Part shown: one piece after another, positions 19,687 through 28,215 of the stretch
Numbering within the stretch: position 1 is the first letter of the stretch
Layout of the letters: each line of letters opens with the position of its first letter
Assembly: GCF_028473745.1 (NCBI RefSeq)
Contig: NZ_CP101137.1
Span: forward strand, 1,054,001 to 1,118,000
Length of the DNA: 64,000 nucleotides
Direction: 5' to 3'
Origin: Streptomyces sp. M92
Lineage (GTDB): Bacteria; Actinomycetota; Actinomycetes; Streptomycetales; Streptomycetaceae
The notes under the pieces: model-generated
The model's input: the letters and a program-made list of their open reading frames with translations, nothing else
What the model was told of the DNA's origin: nothing
The model's database searches: none
Program-made: the position numbers and the translations under genes

Positions 19687-20733
19687 ATGCCCAACGCCAG
19701 AGCTACCCACCTCACCCGCCGCGGAATCCTCGCCGCGGGCGGCGCACTCGGCCTCGGTGCCGCGCTCACGGCCTGCGGTGACGACGACGCGAAAAGCGGT
19801 GGCTCGGGCGACGGGACCGCCGCCGCCAAGTCCGGCCCCTGGTCCTTCAAGGACGACCGCGGCAAGACCGTGGAGCTGGACAAGGTCCCGGCGAACCTCG
19901 TCGCCTTCACCGGCGTCGCCGCCGCCCTCTGGGACTACGGCGTCCAGGTCAAGGGCGTCTTCGGCCCGACCACCACGAAGGACGGCAAGCCGGACGTCCA
20001 GGCCGGCGACCTCGACGTCGACAAGGTCACCGTGCTCGGCAACGAGTGGGGCAAGCTCAACGTCGAGAAGTACGCCGCCCTCGCCCCCGAGCTGCTGATC
20101 ACCACGACGTTCGACACCGCGGGCACCCTGTGGTCCGTCCCCGAGGAGTCCAAGGACAAGGTCGCCAAGCTCGCCCCGAGCGTCGCGATCTCCGTCTTCG
20201 ACCGCCAGCTCACCCAGCCGCTCCAGCGCATGTGGGAGCTGGCCGAGTCCCTCGGCGCCGACATGAAGGCGAAGAAGGCCACCGACGCGAAGGCCGCCTT
20301 CGAGAAGGCCGCGGCCCGGCTGCGCGCCGCCGCGAAGGCCAAGCCCGAGATCAGGGTGCTGGCCGGTTCGGCGAGCGCCGAGCTGTTCTACGTCTCCGGC
20401 ACCAACCTCTCCGTCGACCTGGAGTACTTCAAGGCGCTCGGCGTGAACTTCGTCGAACCCTCGGAGGAGGCTAAGAAGGCGACCGGCGGCTGGTTCGAGT
20501 CCCTGAGCTGGGAGAACGTCGACAAGTACCCGGCCGACATCATCATCATGGACGACCGCGCCTCCACCATCCAGCCCGCGGACATCACCGAGGGCACCTG
20601 GAAGCAGCTCCCCGCGGTCAAGGCCGGCCAGGTCATCGCCCGCTCCCCCGAGCCGATCCTGTCCTACGACAAGTGCACGCCGCTCCTGGACAACCTGGCC
20701 GAGGCGATCGAGAACGCCAAGAAGGTCGGCTGA
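19687..20733 (+). CDS. desE: Ferrioxamine-binding lipoprotein
   Basis: This 348-residue periplasmic-binding-type protein of the FhuD/FepB class has a lipoprotein signal whose lipobox LTAC ends at Cys30. The preceding RRG (residues 11-13) suggests Tat rather than Sec export. The mature part has the two-lobe siderophore-binding fold, with a Lys/Glu-rich surface. It binds ferrioxamine at the cell surface and passes it to an ABC importer that is not in this window. It is preceded by an iron box and followed by desF. Confidence 0.93.
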   Translation: MPNARATHLTRRGILAAGGALGLGAALTACGDDDAKSGGSGDGTAAAKSGPWSFKDDRGKTVELDKVPANLVAFTGVAAALWDYGVQVKGVFGPTTTKDGKPDVQAGDLDVDKVTVLGNEWGKLNVEKYAALAPELLITTTFDTAGTLWSVPEESKDKVAKLAPSVAISVFDRQLTQPLQRMWELAESLGADMKAKKATDAKAAFEKAAARLRAAAKAKPEIRVLAGSASAELFYVSGTNLSVDLEYFKALGVNFVEPSEEAKKATGGWFESLSWENVDKYPADIIIMDDRASTIQPADITEGTWKQLPAVKAGQVIARSPEPILSYDKCTPLLDNLAEAIENAKKVG

Positions 20734-20767
20734 CCCTCCCCCTTCCCCCCTCCTTCCGGAGCCCTTC

Positions 20768-21628
20768 ATGACGACGGCCGTGGCCGCCCCGTTCCGTTTC
20801 TTCTCCCTCCAGGTCGTACGGACGAGGCGGCTCGGCCCGTCCCTGGCCCGGGTCACCTTCGCGGGCCCCGACCTGCACGCCTTCCACTCCGACGGGCGGG
20901 ACCAGTCCCTGTCGCTGTTCCTGCCGCACCCGGGGCAGCCGGAGCCCGCGGTGCCGATCGAGCTGGGGGACGGCTGGTGGCAGGGGTGGCGGGAACTGCC
21001 GGACGACGTACGGGCGGTGATGCGCTCGTACACGCTCCGGGCGCTGCGCCGGGACGCCGACGGCCACACCGCCGAGATCGACATCGACTTCGTCCTGCAC
21101 GGCGTCGAGCCGGACTCGCCGGTCCAGGCGGGCCCCGCCGCCCGCTGGGCCGCCGACGCCGCTCCCGGCGACCGCGTCGTCCTGCTCGGCCCGGCGGTCG
21201 CCGACAACCGGGCGATCCGCTTCCGTCCGCCCGAGGACACCGATCTGGTGGTGATCTGGGGCGACGAGACCGCCGTACCGGCCGCCTGCGCCATCGTCGA
21301 GGCCCTGCCCGCCGGCACCCGCGCCCGGGTCTGGCTGGAGGTGCCGCACGCCGAGGACGTGCAGGACCTCCGCACGGCGGCCGAGGCCGAGGTCACCTGG
21401 CTGGTCAAGGACGCCGCCGCCGGCCCGGAGGCCACCGTCGCCACCCTCCGCGCGGCCGAACTGGCGCCCGCCGCGCACCCGTACGTCTGGATCGCCGGCG
21501 AGTCCGGCCGCGTCAAGCAGCTGCGCCGGCACTTCGTCGGCGAGCGTGGCGTCGACCGCCGCCGCGTGACCTTCGTCGGCTACTGGCGCCAGGGCCTGAC
21601 GGAGGAACAGCTCCGCGAGCAGGGCTGA
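20768..21628 (+). CDS. desF: Siderophore-interacting flavoprotein reductase
   Basis: This 286-residue SIP/ViuB-type protein has an N-terminal FAD-binding beta-barrel (MRSYTLRALRRDADG carries the family RxYT motif), a central loop (DRVVLLGPAVADNR) and a C-terminal NAD(P)H-binding-like domain ending in WIAGESGRVKQLRRHF and GYWRQGLTEEQL. It reduces the ferric siderophore in the cytoplasm to release iron. The ATG is 34 bp after desE and under the same iron box. Confidence 0.9.
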   Translation: MTTAVAAPFRFFSLQVVRTRRLGPSLARVTFAGPDLHAFHSDGRDQSLSLFLPHPGQPEPAVPIELGDGWWQGWRELPDDVRAVMRSYTLRALRRDADGHTAEIDIDFVLHGVEPDSPVQAGPAARWAADAAPGDRVVLLGPAVADNRAIRFRPPEDTDLVVIWGDETAVPAACAIVEALPAGTRARVWLEVPHAEDVQDLRTAAEAEVTWLVKDAAAGPEATVATLRAAELAPAAHPYVWIAGESGRVKQLRRHFVGERGVDRRRVTFVGYWRQGLTEEQLREQG

Positions 21629-21731
21629 CGCTCCGCTCCCCCTGCCTCACGACACCCCAACTAACCCTGTGTGACGTACAGATGGGGCGAGAGTGACGGC
21701 AGTCACGTAACGGCACGCGTTTGATCGATCA

Positions 21732-21756
21732 GACTTAGGTTAGGCTAACCTAAGTC
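21732..21756. promoter_or_regulatory. Iron box (DmdR/DtxR-type operator) before desABCD
   Basis: A 25-bp near-perfect palindrome has half-sites GACTTAGGTTAG and CTAACCTAAGTC around a single central base. It contains the complete 19-bp DmdR1 consensus and is a stronger match than the desE box. It lies about 60 bp before desA. Confidence 0.95.
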
Positions 21757-21816
21757 GAAGTCAGGGCTCCGCCCTCTCCCGTCCCTCTCGGACCGTCCCC
21801 ACCGGAGGACCCCCAC

Positions 21817-23259
21817 ATGCGCTCGCACCTGCTCAACGACGCCACCGCGGAGCAGTACCGCCGCTCGGTGACCGAAGGAGTCGAGCGGGTGGCCGCCAAA
21901 CTCGCCGCCACCGACCGTCCGTTCACCGGCGTCACGGTCGACGCCCTCTCCCTGCGCGTCGACGAGATCGACCTCGACCAGCCGCTGCACGACACGGCCG
22001 CGGTCCTCGACGAGCTGGAGGACGTCTACCTCCGCGACGCGGTCTACTTCCACCACCCCCGCTACCTCGCCCACCTCAACTGCCCGGTCGTCATCCCGGC
22101 CGTGCTCGGCGAGGCGGTGCTCTCCGCCGTCAACTCCTCCCTGGACACCTGGGACCAGTCGGCCGGCGGCACGCTCATCGAGCGCAAGCTCGTCGACTGG
22201 ACCTGCGCCCGCATCGGCCTCGGCCCGGCGGCCGACGGCGTGTTCACCTCCGGCGGCACCCAGTCCAACCTCCAGGCGCTGCTGCTGGCCCGCGAGGAGG
22301 CCAAGACCGACTCCGTCGCGAAACTGCGGATCTTCGCCTCCGAGGTCAGCCACTTCAGCGTGAAGAAGTCGGCGAAACTGCTCGGCCTCGGCCCGGACGC
22401 CGTCGTGTCGGTCCCCGTGGACCACGACAAGCGCATGCAGACCGTCGCCCTCGCCCGCGAGCTGGAGCGCTGCACGAAGGACGGCCTGGTCCCCATGGCC
22501 GTCGTCGCCACCGGCGGCACCACCGACTTCGGCTCCATCGACCCGCTGCCGGAGATCGCCGGACTGTGCGAGCAGTACGGCGTGTGGATGCACGTGGACG
22601 CGGCCTACGGCTGCGGACTGCTCGCCTCCCTGAAGTACCGGGACCGCATCGACGGCATCGAGCGCGCCGACTCGGTCACCGTGGACTACCACAAGTCCTT
22701 CTTCCAGCCGGTGAGTTCGTCCGCCGTGCTGGTCCGGGACGCGACCACGCTGCGCCACGCCACCTACCACGCGGAGTACCTCAATCCGCGCCGCATGGTG
22801 CAGGAACGTATCCCCAACCAGGTGGACAAGTCCCTCCAGACCACCCGCCGCTTCGACGCGCTCAAGCTGTGGATGACGCTGCGCGTGATGGGCGCCGACG
22901 GCATCGGCGAGCTCTTCGACGAGGTGTGCGACCTGGCCGCCGAGGGCGGGAAACTGCTCGCCGCCGACCCGCGCTTCGACGTCGTGGTCCAGCCGTCGCT
23001 GTCCACGCTGGTCTTCCGCTACATACCGGCGGCCGTCACCGACCCCGCCGAGATCGACCGCGCCAACCTGTACGCCCGCAAGGCCCTGTTCGCCTCCGGC
23101 GACGCCGTGGTCGCGGGCACCAAGGTCGCCGGGCGCCACTACCTGAAGTTCACCCTGCTCAACCCCGAGACGACCACGGCCGACATCGCCGCCGTCCTCG
23201 ACCTGATCGCCGGCCACGCCGAGCAGTACCTGGGAGAGTCCCTTGACCGCGCTTCCTGA
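21817..23259 (+). CDS. desA: Lysine decarboxylase of desferrioxamine synthesis
   Basis: This 480-residue PLP group II decarboxylase converts L-lysine to cadaverine, the first step. The PLP Lys is in [14 protein letters not shown] (Lys293). HVDAAYGCG (about 259-267) holds the Asp that pairs with the pyridine nitrogen, and [17 protein letters not shown] binds the phosphate. First gene of the desABCD operon, behind a strong iron box. Its end overlaps the desB start. Confidence 0.95.
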   Translation: MRSHLLNDATAEQYRRSVTEGVERVAAKLAATDRPFTGVTVDALSLRVDEIDLDQPLHDTAAVLDELEDVYLRDAVYFHHPRYLAHLNCPVVIPAVLGEAVLSAVNSSLDTWDQSAGGTLIERKLVDWTCARIGLGPAADGVFTSGGTQSNLQALLLAREEAKTDSVAKLRIFASEVSHFSVKKSAKLLGLGPDAVVSVPVDHDKRMQTVALARELERCTKDGLVPMAVVATGGTTDFGSIDPLPEIAGLCEQYGVWMHVDAAYGCGLLASLKYRDRIDGIERADSVTVDYHKSFFQPVSSSAVLVRDATTLRHATYHAEYLNPRRMVQERIPNQVDKSLQTTRRFDALKLWMTLRVMGADGIGELFDEVCDLAAEGGKLLAADPRFDVVVQPSLSTLVFRYIPAAVTDPAEIDRANLYARKALFASGDAVVAGTKVAGRHYLKFTLLNPETTTADIAAVLDLIAGHAEQYLGESLDRAS

Positions 23260-24526
23260 AGCCACCATGAAGACCTACGACTTCGTGGGAATCGGCCTCG
23301 GCCCCTTCAACCTCGGCCTCGCCTGCCTCACCGAGCCCATCGCCGAGCTGAACGGCGTCTTCCTGGAGTCCAAGCCGGACTTCGAGTGGCACGCCGGCAT
23401 GTTCCTGGACGGCGCCCACCTCCAGACCCCGTTCATGTCGGACCTGGTCACGCTCGCCGACCCGACGTCCCCGTACTCCTTCCTCAACTACCTGAAGGAG
23501 AAGGGCCGGCTCTACTCGTTCTACATCCGGGAGAACTTCTACCCGCTGCGCGTCGAGTACGACGACTACTGCCGCTGGGCCGCGAACAAACTCAGCAGCG
23601 TCCGCTTCTCCACCACCGTCACCGAGGTGACGTACGACGAGACGGAGGAGCTGTACGCCGTCGCCACCACCTCCGGCGACACCTACCGCGCCCGCCGCCT
23701 CGTCCTCGGCACCGGCACCCCGCCGCACGTCCCCGACGCCTGCCGGGGCCTGGCCGGCGACTTCATCCACAACTCCCGGTACGTGCAGAACCGGGCGGAG
23801 CTGGTGAAGAAGAAGTCGATCACGCTGGTCGGCAGCGGCCAGTCCGCCGCCGAGATCTACCACGACCTGCTCGGCGAGATCGACGTCCACGGCTACCAGC
23901 TGAACTGGGTGACCCGCTCGCCCCGCTTCTTCCCCCTCGAATACACCAAGCTCACGCTGGAGATGACCTCCCCGGAGTACGTGGACTACTACCACGCGCT
24001 CCCCGAGGACACCCGCTACCGCCTCACCGCCGAACAGAAGGGCCTGTTCAAAGGCATCGACGGCGACCTGATCAACGAGATCTTCGACCTGCTCTACCAG
24101 AAGAAGCTCGGCGGCCCGGTCCCCACCCGCCTGCTCACCAACTCCGCGCTCACCGACGCCCGGTACGCCGACGGCACGTACACGCTGGGCTTCCGGCAGG
24201 AGGAGCAGGGCGCGGACTTCGAGATCGACACCGAGGGCCTGATCCTGGCCACCGGCTACCGGTACACCGAGCCGGAGTTCCTCAAGCCCGTCCGCGACCG
24301 GCTCCGCTACGACTCCCGGGGCAACCTGGACGTCGCCCGCAACTACGCCGTCGACGTCACGGGCAGTGGCGTGTTCCTGCAGAACGCGGGTGTCCACACG
24401 CACAGCATCACCAGTCCCGATCTGGGCATGGGTGCCTATCGCAACAGCTACATCGTCCGAGAGCTGCTCGGCACCGAGTACTACCCGGTCGAGAAGACGA
24501 TCGCGTTCCAGGAGTTCAGCGCATGA
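23243..24526 (+). CDS. desB: Cadaverine N-monooxygenase
   Basis: This 427-residue FAD/NADPH N-hydroxylase of the IucD/SidA family makes N-hydroxycadaverine. FAD binding is at [19 protein letters not shown] binding at [16 protein letters not shown], and the ATGY motif at [15 protein letters not shown]. The start is taken as TTG at 23243, because GGGAGAG lies a few bases upstream inside desA; ATG at 23267 has no visible ribosome site. This gives a 17-nt overlap with desA. Confidence 0.94.
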   Translation: MTALPEATMKTYDFVGIGLGPFNLGLACLTEPIAELNGVFLESKPDFEWHAGMFLDGAHLQTPFMSDLVTLADPTSPYSFLNYLKEKGRLYSFYIRENFYPLRVEYDDYCRWAANKLSSVRFSTTVTEVTYDETEELYAVATTSGDTYRARRLVLGTGTPPHVPDACRGLAGDFIHNSRYVQNRAELVKKKSITLVGSGQSAAEIYHDLLGEIDVHGYQLNWVTRSPRFFPLEYTKLTLEMTSPEYVDYYHALPEDTRYRLTAEQKGLFKGIDGDLINEIFDLLYQKKLGGPVPTRLLTNSALTDARYADGTYTLGFRQEEQGADFEIDTEGLILATGYRYTEPEFLKPVRDRLRYDSRGNLDVARNYAVDVTGSGVFLQNAGVHTHSITSPDLGMGAYRNSYIVRELLGTEYYPVEKTIAFQEFSA

Positions 24527-25080
24527 GCACCACCACCCCCACGGCCGCCGGCATCGGCGCCCTCACCCTCCGTCCCCTCGACCCCCTGAAGGACGCGGTA
24601 CTGCTGCACAGCTGGGTCACGCACCCGAAGTCCGCGTTCTGGATGATGCAGGACGCGAAGCTGGTCGACGTCGAGCGCGCCTACATGGAGATAGCCGCCG
24701 ACGAGCACCACCACGCCCACCTGGGCCTGCACGACGGCGTCCCCGCCTTCCTGATGGAGAGGTACGACCCGGCCCACCGCGAGCTGACCGGCCTGTACGA
24801 GCCGCAGCCGGGAGACGTCGGCATGCACTTCCTGGTCGCCCCCACCGACCGCCCGCTGCACGGGTTCACCCGCGCCGTGATCACCGCCGTGATGGCCGAG
24901 CTGTTCGCCGACCCGGCGACCGCCCGCGTCGTCGTCGAGCCGGACGTCGGCAACAAGGCCGTCCACGCCCTGAACGCAGCCGTCGGATTCGTGCCCGAGC
25001 GCGAGATCCAGAAGCCGGAGAAGAAGGCGTTGCTGAGCTTCTGCACCCGCGAGCAGTTCGAGAAGGCGGTGTCCGCATGA
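24523..25080 (+). CDS. desC: N-hydroxycadaverine acyltransferase
   Basis: This 185-residue GNAT-fold acyltransferase of the IucB/AlcB type acylates N-hydroxycadaverine with succinyl-CoA or acetyl-CoA. Motifs: [19 protein letters not shown] near the start, GMHFLVAP, and the C-terminal [20 protein letters not shown] for CoA. The ATG overlaps the desB stop by 4 nt, and its own stop overlaps the desD start by 4 nt. Confidence 0.94.
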   Translation: MSTTTPTAAGIGALTLRPLDPLKDAVLLHSWVTHPKSAFWMMQDAKLVDVERAYMEIAADEHHHAHLGLHDGVPAFLMERYDPAHRELTGLYEPQPGDVGMHFLVAPTDRPLHGFTRAVITAVMAELFADPATARVVVEPDVGNKAVHALNAAVGFVPEREIQKPEKKALLSFCTREQFEKAVSA

Positions 25081-26852
25081 GCCTCGCCGACACGGTCGCC
25101 CACCTCTCCCCCGAGCGCTGGGAGCAGGCCAACCGCCTGCTGATCCGCAAGGCGCTGGCCGAGTTCACGCACGAGCGGCTGTTCACGCCGGAGCGGTCCG
25201 CTGACGGCACGTACGTCGTCCGCTCCGACGACGGCGAGACGGAGTACCGCTTCACCGCCACCGTCCGTGCCCTGGACCACTGGCAGGTGGACGCCGGCTC
25301 GATCACCCGCCACCGCGACGGCACCGAGCTGCCGCTCGCCGCGCTGGACTTCTTCATCGAGCTGAAGGAGTCCCTGGGCCTGAGCGAGGAGATCCTGCCG
25401 GTCTACCTGGAGGAGATCTCCTCCACCCTCTCCGGCACCTGCTACAAGCTCACCAAGCCGAAGGTGACCTCCGCCGAGCTGGCCCGCGGCGACGACTTCC
25501 AGGCCGTCGAGACCGGCATGACCGAGGGCCACCCCTGCTTCGTCGCCAACAACGGACGGCTCGGCTTCGGCATCCACGAGTACCTGTCGTACGCCCCCGA
25601 GACCGCGAGCCCCGTCCGGCTGGTGTGGCTGGCCGCGCACCGCTCGCGGGCGGCGTTCACGGCCGGTGTCGGCATCGAGTACGAGTCCTTCGTGCGCGGC
25701 GAGCTGGGCGGCGCGACCGTCGACCGGTTCCACGGCGTCCTGCGCGAGCGCGGCCTGGACCCGGCCGACTACCTCCTCATCCCGGTCCACCCCTGGCAGT
25801 GGTGGAACAAGCTCACCGTCACCTTCGCCGCCGAGGTCGCCCGCGGGCACCTGGTCTGCCTCGGCGAGGGCGACGACGAGTACCTGGCCCAGCAGTCCAT
25901 CCGCACCTTCTTCAACACCTCGCACCCCGGGAAGCACTACGTGAAGACGGCCCTGTCCGTCCTCAACATGGGCTTCATGCGCGGCCTGTCCGCGGCGTAC
26001 ATGGAGGCGACGCCGGCCATCAACGACTGGCTGGCGCAGCTCATCGAGGGCGACCCGGTGCTGAAGTCGACGGGCCTGTCCATCATCCGGGAGCGGGCGG
26101 CCGTCGGCTACCGGCACCTGGAGTACGAGCAGGCCACCGACCGCTACTCGCCGTACCGCAAGATGCTGGCGGCGCTGTGGCGGGAGAGCCCCGTCCCGTC
26201 CCTCCGGGACGGCGAGACGCTCGCCACGATGGCCTCCCTCGTCCACGTCGACCACGAGGGCGCGTCCTTCGCGGGCGCGCTGATCGAGCGGTCGGGCCTC
26301 GCGCCCACCGAGTGGCTGCGGCACTACCTGCGGGCTTACTTCGTCCCGCTGCTGCACAGCTTCTACGCCTACGACCTGGTCTACATGCCGCACGGCGAGA
26401 ACGTGATCCTGGTCCTCAAGGACGGGGTGGTGCGGCGGGCGGTCTACAAGGACATCGCCGAGGAGATCGCGGTGATGGACCCGGACGCGGTGCTGCCGCC
26501 GGCCGTCTCCCGCATCGCCGTCGAGGTCCCCGACGACAAGAAGCTCCTGTCGATCTTCACGGACGTCTTCGACTGCTTCTTCCGCTTCCTCGCCGCGAAC
26601 CTGGCGGAGGAGGGGATCCTCGACGAGGACGGCTTCTGGCGGACGGTCGCGGAAGTCACCCGCGAGTACCAGGAGTCGGTGCCGGAGCTGGCCGACAAGT
26701 TCGACCGGTACGACATGTTCGCGCCGGAGTTCGCGCTGTCCTGCCTCAACCGGCTCCAGCTGCGCGACAACAGGCAGATGGTGGACCTCGCCGACCCCTC
26801 CGGAGCACTCCAGCTCATCGGCAGCCTGAAGAACCCCATCGCGGGCCTGTAG
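25077..26852 (+). CDS. desD: Desferrioxamine NIS synthetase
   Basis: This 591-residue IucA/IucC-type NRPS-independent siderophore synthetase uses ATP to join and close three N-succinyl-N-hydroxycadaverine units (desferrioxamine E), or mixed units (desferrioxamine B). Typical motifs are EGHPCFVANNGRLGFG (ATP), IPVHPWQWWNKL, QQSIRTFFNTSHPGKHYVKT and HGENVILVLKDG. Last gene of the operon; a hairpin terminator follows within 60 bp. The beta-hexosaminidase gene that I recall after desD in S. coelicolor is not here. Confidence 0.95.
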   Translation: MSLADTVAHLSPERWEQANRLLIRKALAEFTHERLFTPERSADGTYVVRSDDGETEYRFTATVRALDHWQVDAGSITRHRDGTELPLAALDFFIELKESLGLSEEILPVYLEEISSTLSGTCYKLTKPKVTSAELARGDDFQAVETGMTEGHPCFVANNGRLGFGIHEYLSYAPETASPVRLVWLAAHRSRAAFTAGVGIEYESFVRGELGGATVDRFHGVLRERGLDPADYLLIPVHPWQWWNKLTVTFAAEVARGHLVCLGEGDDEYLAQQSIRTFFNTSHPGKHYVKTALSVLNMGFMRGLSAAYMEATPAINDWLAQLIEGDPVLKSTGLSIIRERAAVGYRHLEYEQATDRYSPYRKMLAALWRESPVPSLRDGETLATMASLVHVDHEGASFAGALIERSGLAPTEWLRHYLRAYFVPLLHSFYAYDLVYMPHGENVILVLKDGVVRRAVYKDIAEEIAVMDPDAVLPPAVSRIAVEVPDDKKLLSIFTDVFDCFFRFLAANLAEEGILDEDGFWRTVAEVTREYQESVPELADKFDRYDMFAPEFALSCLNRLQLRDNRQMVDLADPSGALQLIGSLKNPIAGL

Positions 26853-26872
26853 CGACGGCCCCGCACAGACGG

Positions 26873-26908
26873 ACGGGCACCTCGGAGACGGTCCTCCGGG
26901 GTGCCCGT
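26873..26908 (+). terminator. Hairpin terminator after desD
   Basis: ACGGGCACC (26873-26881) pairs with GGTGCCCGT (26900-26908), and inside it CGGAG pairs with CTCCG, leaving a short loop. There is no T tract, as is usual in Streptomyces. It ends desABCD before the DUF4429 gene. Confidence 0.75.
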
Positions 26909-26933
26909 CGGGCGTCGGTGGAACAATCCCCGC

Positions 26934-27827
26934 ATGGCGGAAATCATCCAGAAGGACGGAACGTGGGTCTTCGACGGCGACACCCTGCGGCTGACCCCCG
27001 GACGGGACAAGAACGTCAGCCTGCTCCGCAAGGAACTGGGTGAACTGCTCGTCCCGCTGGCGGCCCTGGCGGGCATATCCTTCGAGCAGGGCAAGAAGCA
27101 GGGGCGGTTGCGGCTGCGGCTGCGGGACGGCGCCGACCCGCTGCTGCACGCGGCCGCCGGCCGGCTGACCGAGCCGCACGACCCGTACCAGCTGGCCGTG
27201 GAGCCCGACCGGTACGGCGTCGCCGAGTACTTCGTGGACGAGGTGCGCAACGCCCTGCTGCTGGACCAGGTCCCGTCCGGCCCGGTGGACACGTACCTGC
27301 TGCCGGGGCCGTCCGTCCCGCTGTCGGTGTCCGCCGGGGACGGCGTCGCGAGCTTCGACGGCGAACGGGTGCGCCTGGAGTGGAAGTGGCAGGCGGAGGA
27401 CGCCAAGTCGGCCGCCGGTCCGCGCACCCTGCCGCTGGCCGACATCGTCGCGGTGGAGTGGCAACCGACGGCCGGCCTGGAGAACGGTCACCTCCGCTTC
27501 ACCGTGCGGGGGGCGCCGAGCGAGGTGCCGCCGAAGTACGACCCGAACGCGGTGGAGCTGTGGGGTTTCAAGCGGGACCCGCTGATGGCCCTGGTGGCGG
27601 CGGCCGTGCAGGCCCGGCTCCCGCACCCGTCCGCGCCGGCCGCCGTGGAGGACGCCCGGCCGGCCCGGCAGGTCCCCGCACCGGTCGCCGCACCGGCGCC
27701 CGCCGCCGAGGACGACCACGACGCGCTGCTGCGGCGGCTGCGTGAGCTGGGCGAACTGCACCGTTCGGGGGTGCTGACCGACGAGGAGTTCACCCTGGCC
27801 AAGCAGGCGGTACTGAAGCGGATGTAG
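26934..27827 (+). CDS. DUF4429 protein with C-terminal SHOCT domain
   Basis: This 297-residue cytoplasmic protein has two related halves (about 1-115 and 125-225), each with the pattern 'FDG..(V/L)RL', a beta-rich core and a helical end, which I read as tandem DUF4429 repeats. After a Pro/Ala linker, the last 38 residues (LLRRLRELGELHRSGVLTDE onward) form a SHOCT domain, a short helical oligomerisation module. Function unknown. ATG at 26934; it starts just beyond the desD terminator, so it should have its own promoter. Confidence 0.75.
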   Translation: MAEIIQKDGTWVFDGDTLRLTPGRDKNVSLLRKELGELLVPLAALAGISFEQGKKQGRLRLRLRDGADPLLHAAAGRLTEPHDPYQLAVEPDRYGVAEYFVDEVRNALLLDQVPSGPVDTYLLPGPSVPLSVSAGDGVASFDGERVRLEWKWQAEDAKSAAGPRTLPLADIVAVEWQPTAGLENGHLRFTVRGAPSEVPPKYDPNAVELWGFKRDPLMALVAAAVQARLPHPSAPAAVEDARPARQVPAPVAAPAPAAEDDHDALLRRLRELGELHRSGVLTDEEFTLAKQAVLKRM

Positions 27828-27846
27828 TCCCGAACCGCTTCACTTT

Positions 27847-27860
27847 GCCCGATATCGGGC
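27847..27860. promoter_or_regulatory. 14-bp perfect palindrome before the small gene and glmS
   Basis: GCCCGATATCGGGC is a perfect 14-bp inverted repeat in the 76-bp gap between the DUF4429 stop and the next start. It could be an operator or, less likely, a weak terminator stem (no loop). The regulator is unknown. Confidence 0.4.
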
Positions 27861-27903
27861 AGGATTGTTGCGCGACTGCTTCCCGTACCCCAGGATCTAC
27901 CGG

Positions 27904-28161
27904 GTGCACGACGAACTCGTTGATCATCTGACGCGGTCCACCCCCCTCAACCGGGGCGAGGCGCTGCGCGTGATCCAGGACGTGCTCGCCTACTTCGACG
28001 AGACGACCGAGGAATTCGTCCGTCGCCGCCACCGCGAGCTCCAGGCCCAGGGCCAGGTGAACGCGACGATCTTCGAGCGGATCGAGGCGGAACTGAAGTA
28101 CCGCGCGGTGGCTCCGCCGGAGCTGTCGCTCCGTCAGCTGCGCCGCATCGTCTACGGCTGA
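27904..28161 (+). CDS. Small conserved protein upstream of glmS
   Basis: This 85-residue protein (VHDELVDHLTRSTPLNRGEA and onward) is charged and helical, has no membrane segment and ends in RQLRRIVYG. No family is recognised. The frame can be extended upstream to a TTG at 27865, but that part crosses no ribosome site, so GTG at 27904 is preferred. It lies 54 bp before glmS in the same direction and may be co-transcribed. Confidence 0.6.
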   Translation: MHDELVDHLTRSTPLNRGEALRVIQDVLAYFDETTEEFVRRRHRELQAQGQVNATIFERIEAELKYRAVAPPELSLRQLRRIVYG

Positions 28162-28215
28162 GAAGCCGTCGTCCACGGCCGCGAAGCCCAAGAGAGACAC
28201 GAGGTCTACGTATAC

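Noticed and set aside
21670..21712. GTGAC/GTCAC hairpin upstream of the desA iron box
   Set aside because: Short stem and no partner site; probably chance in GC-rich DNA.
24681..27761. Minus-strand open frame of over 1000 codons across desC, desD and the DUF4429 gene
   Set aside because: It spans several well-recognised plus-strand genes and is low-complexity; it is a GC shadow.
27865..27903. TTG start extending the small protein before glmS
   Set aside because: No ribosome site and no conserved-looking sequence; GTG at 27904 is better.
28162..28215. glmS ribozyme/riboswitch
   Set aside because: The leader is only about 54 bp and has no matching fold.
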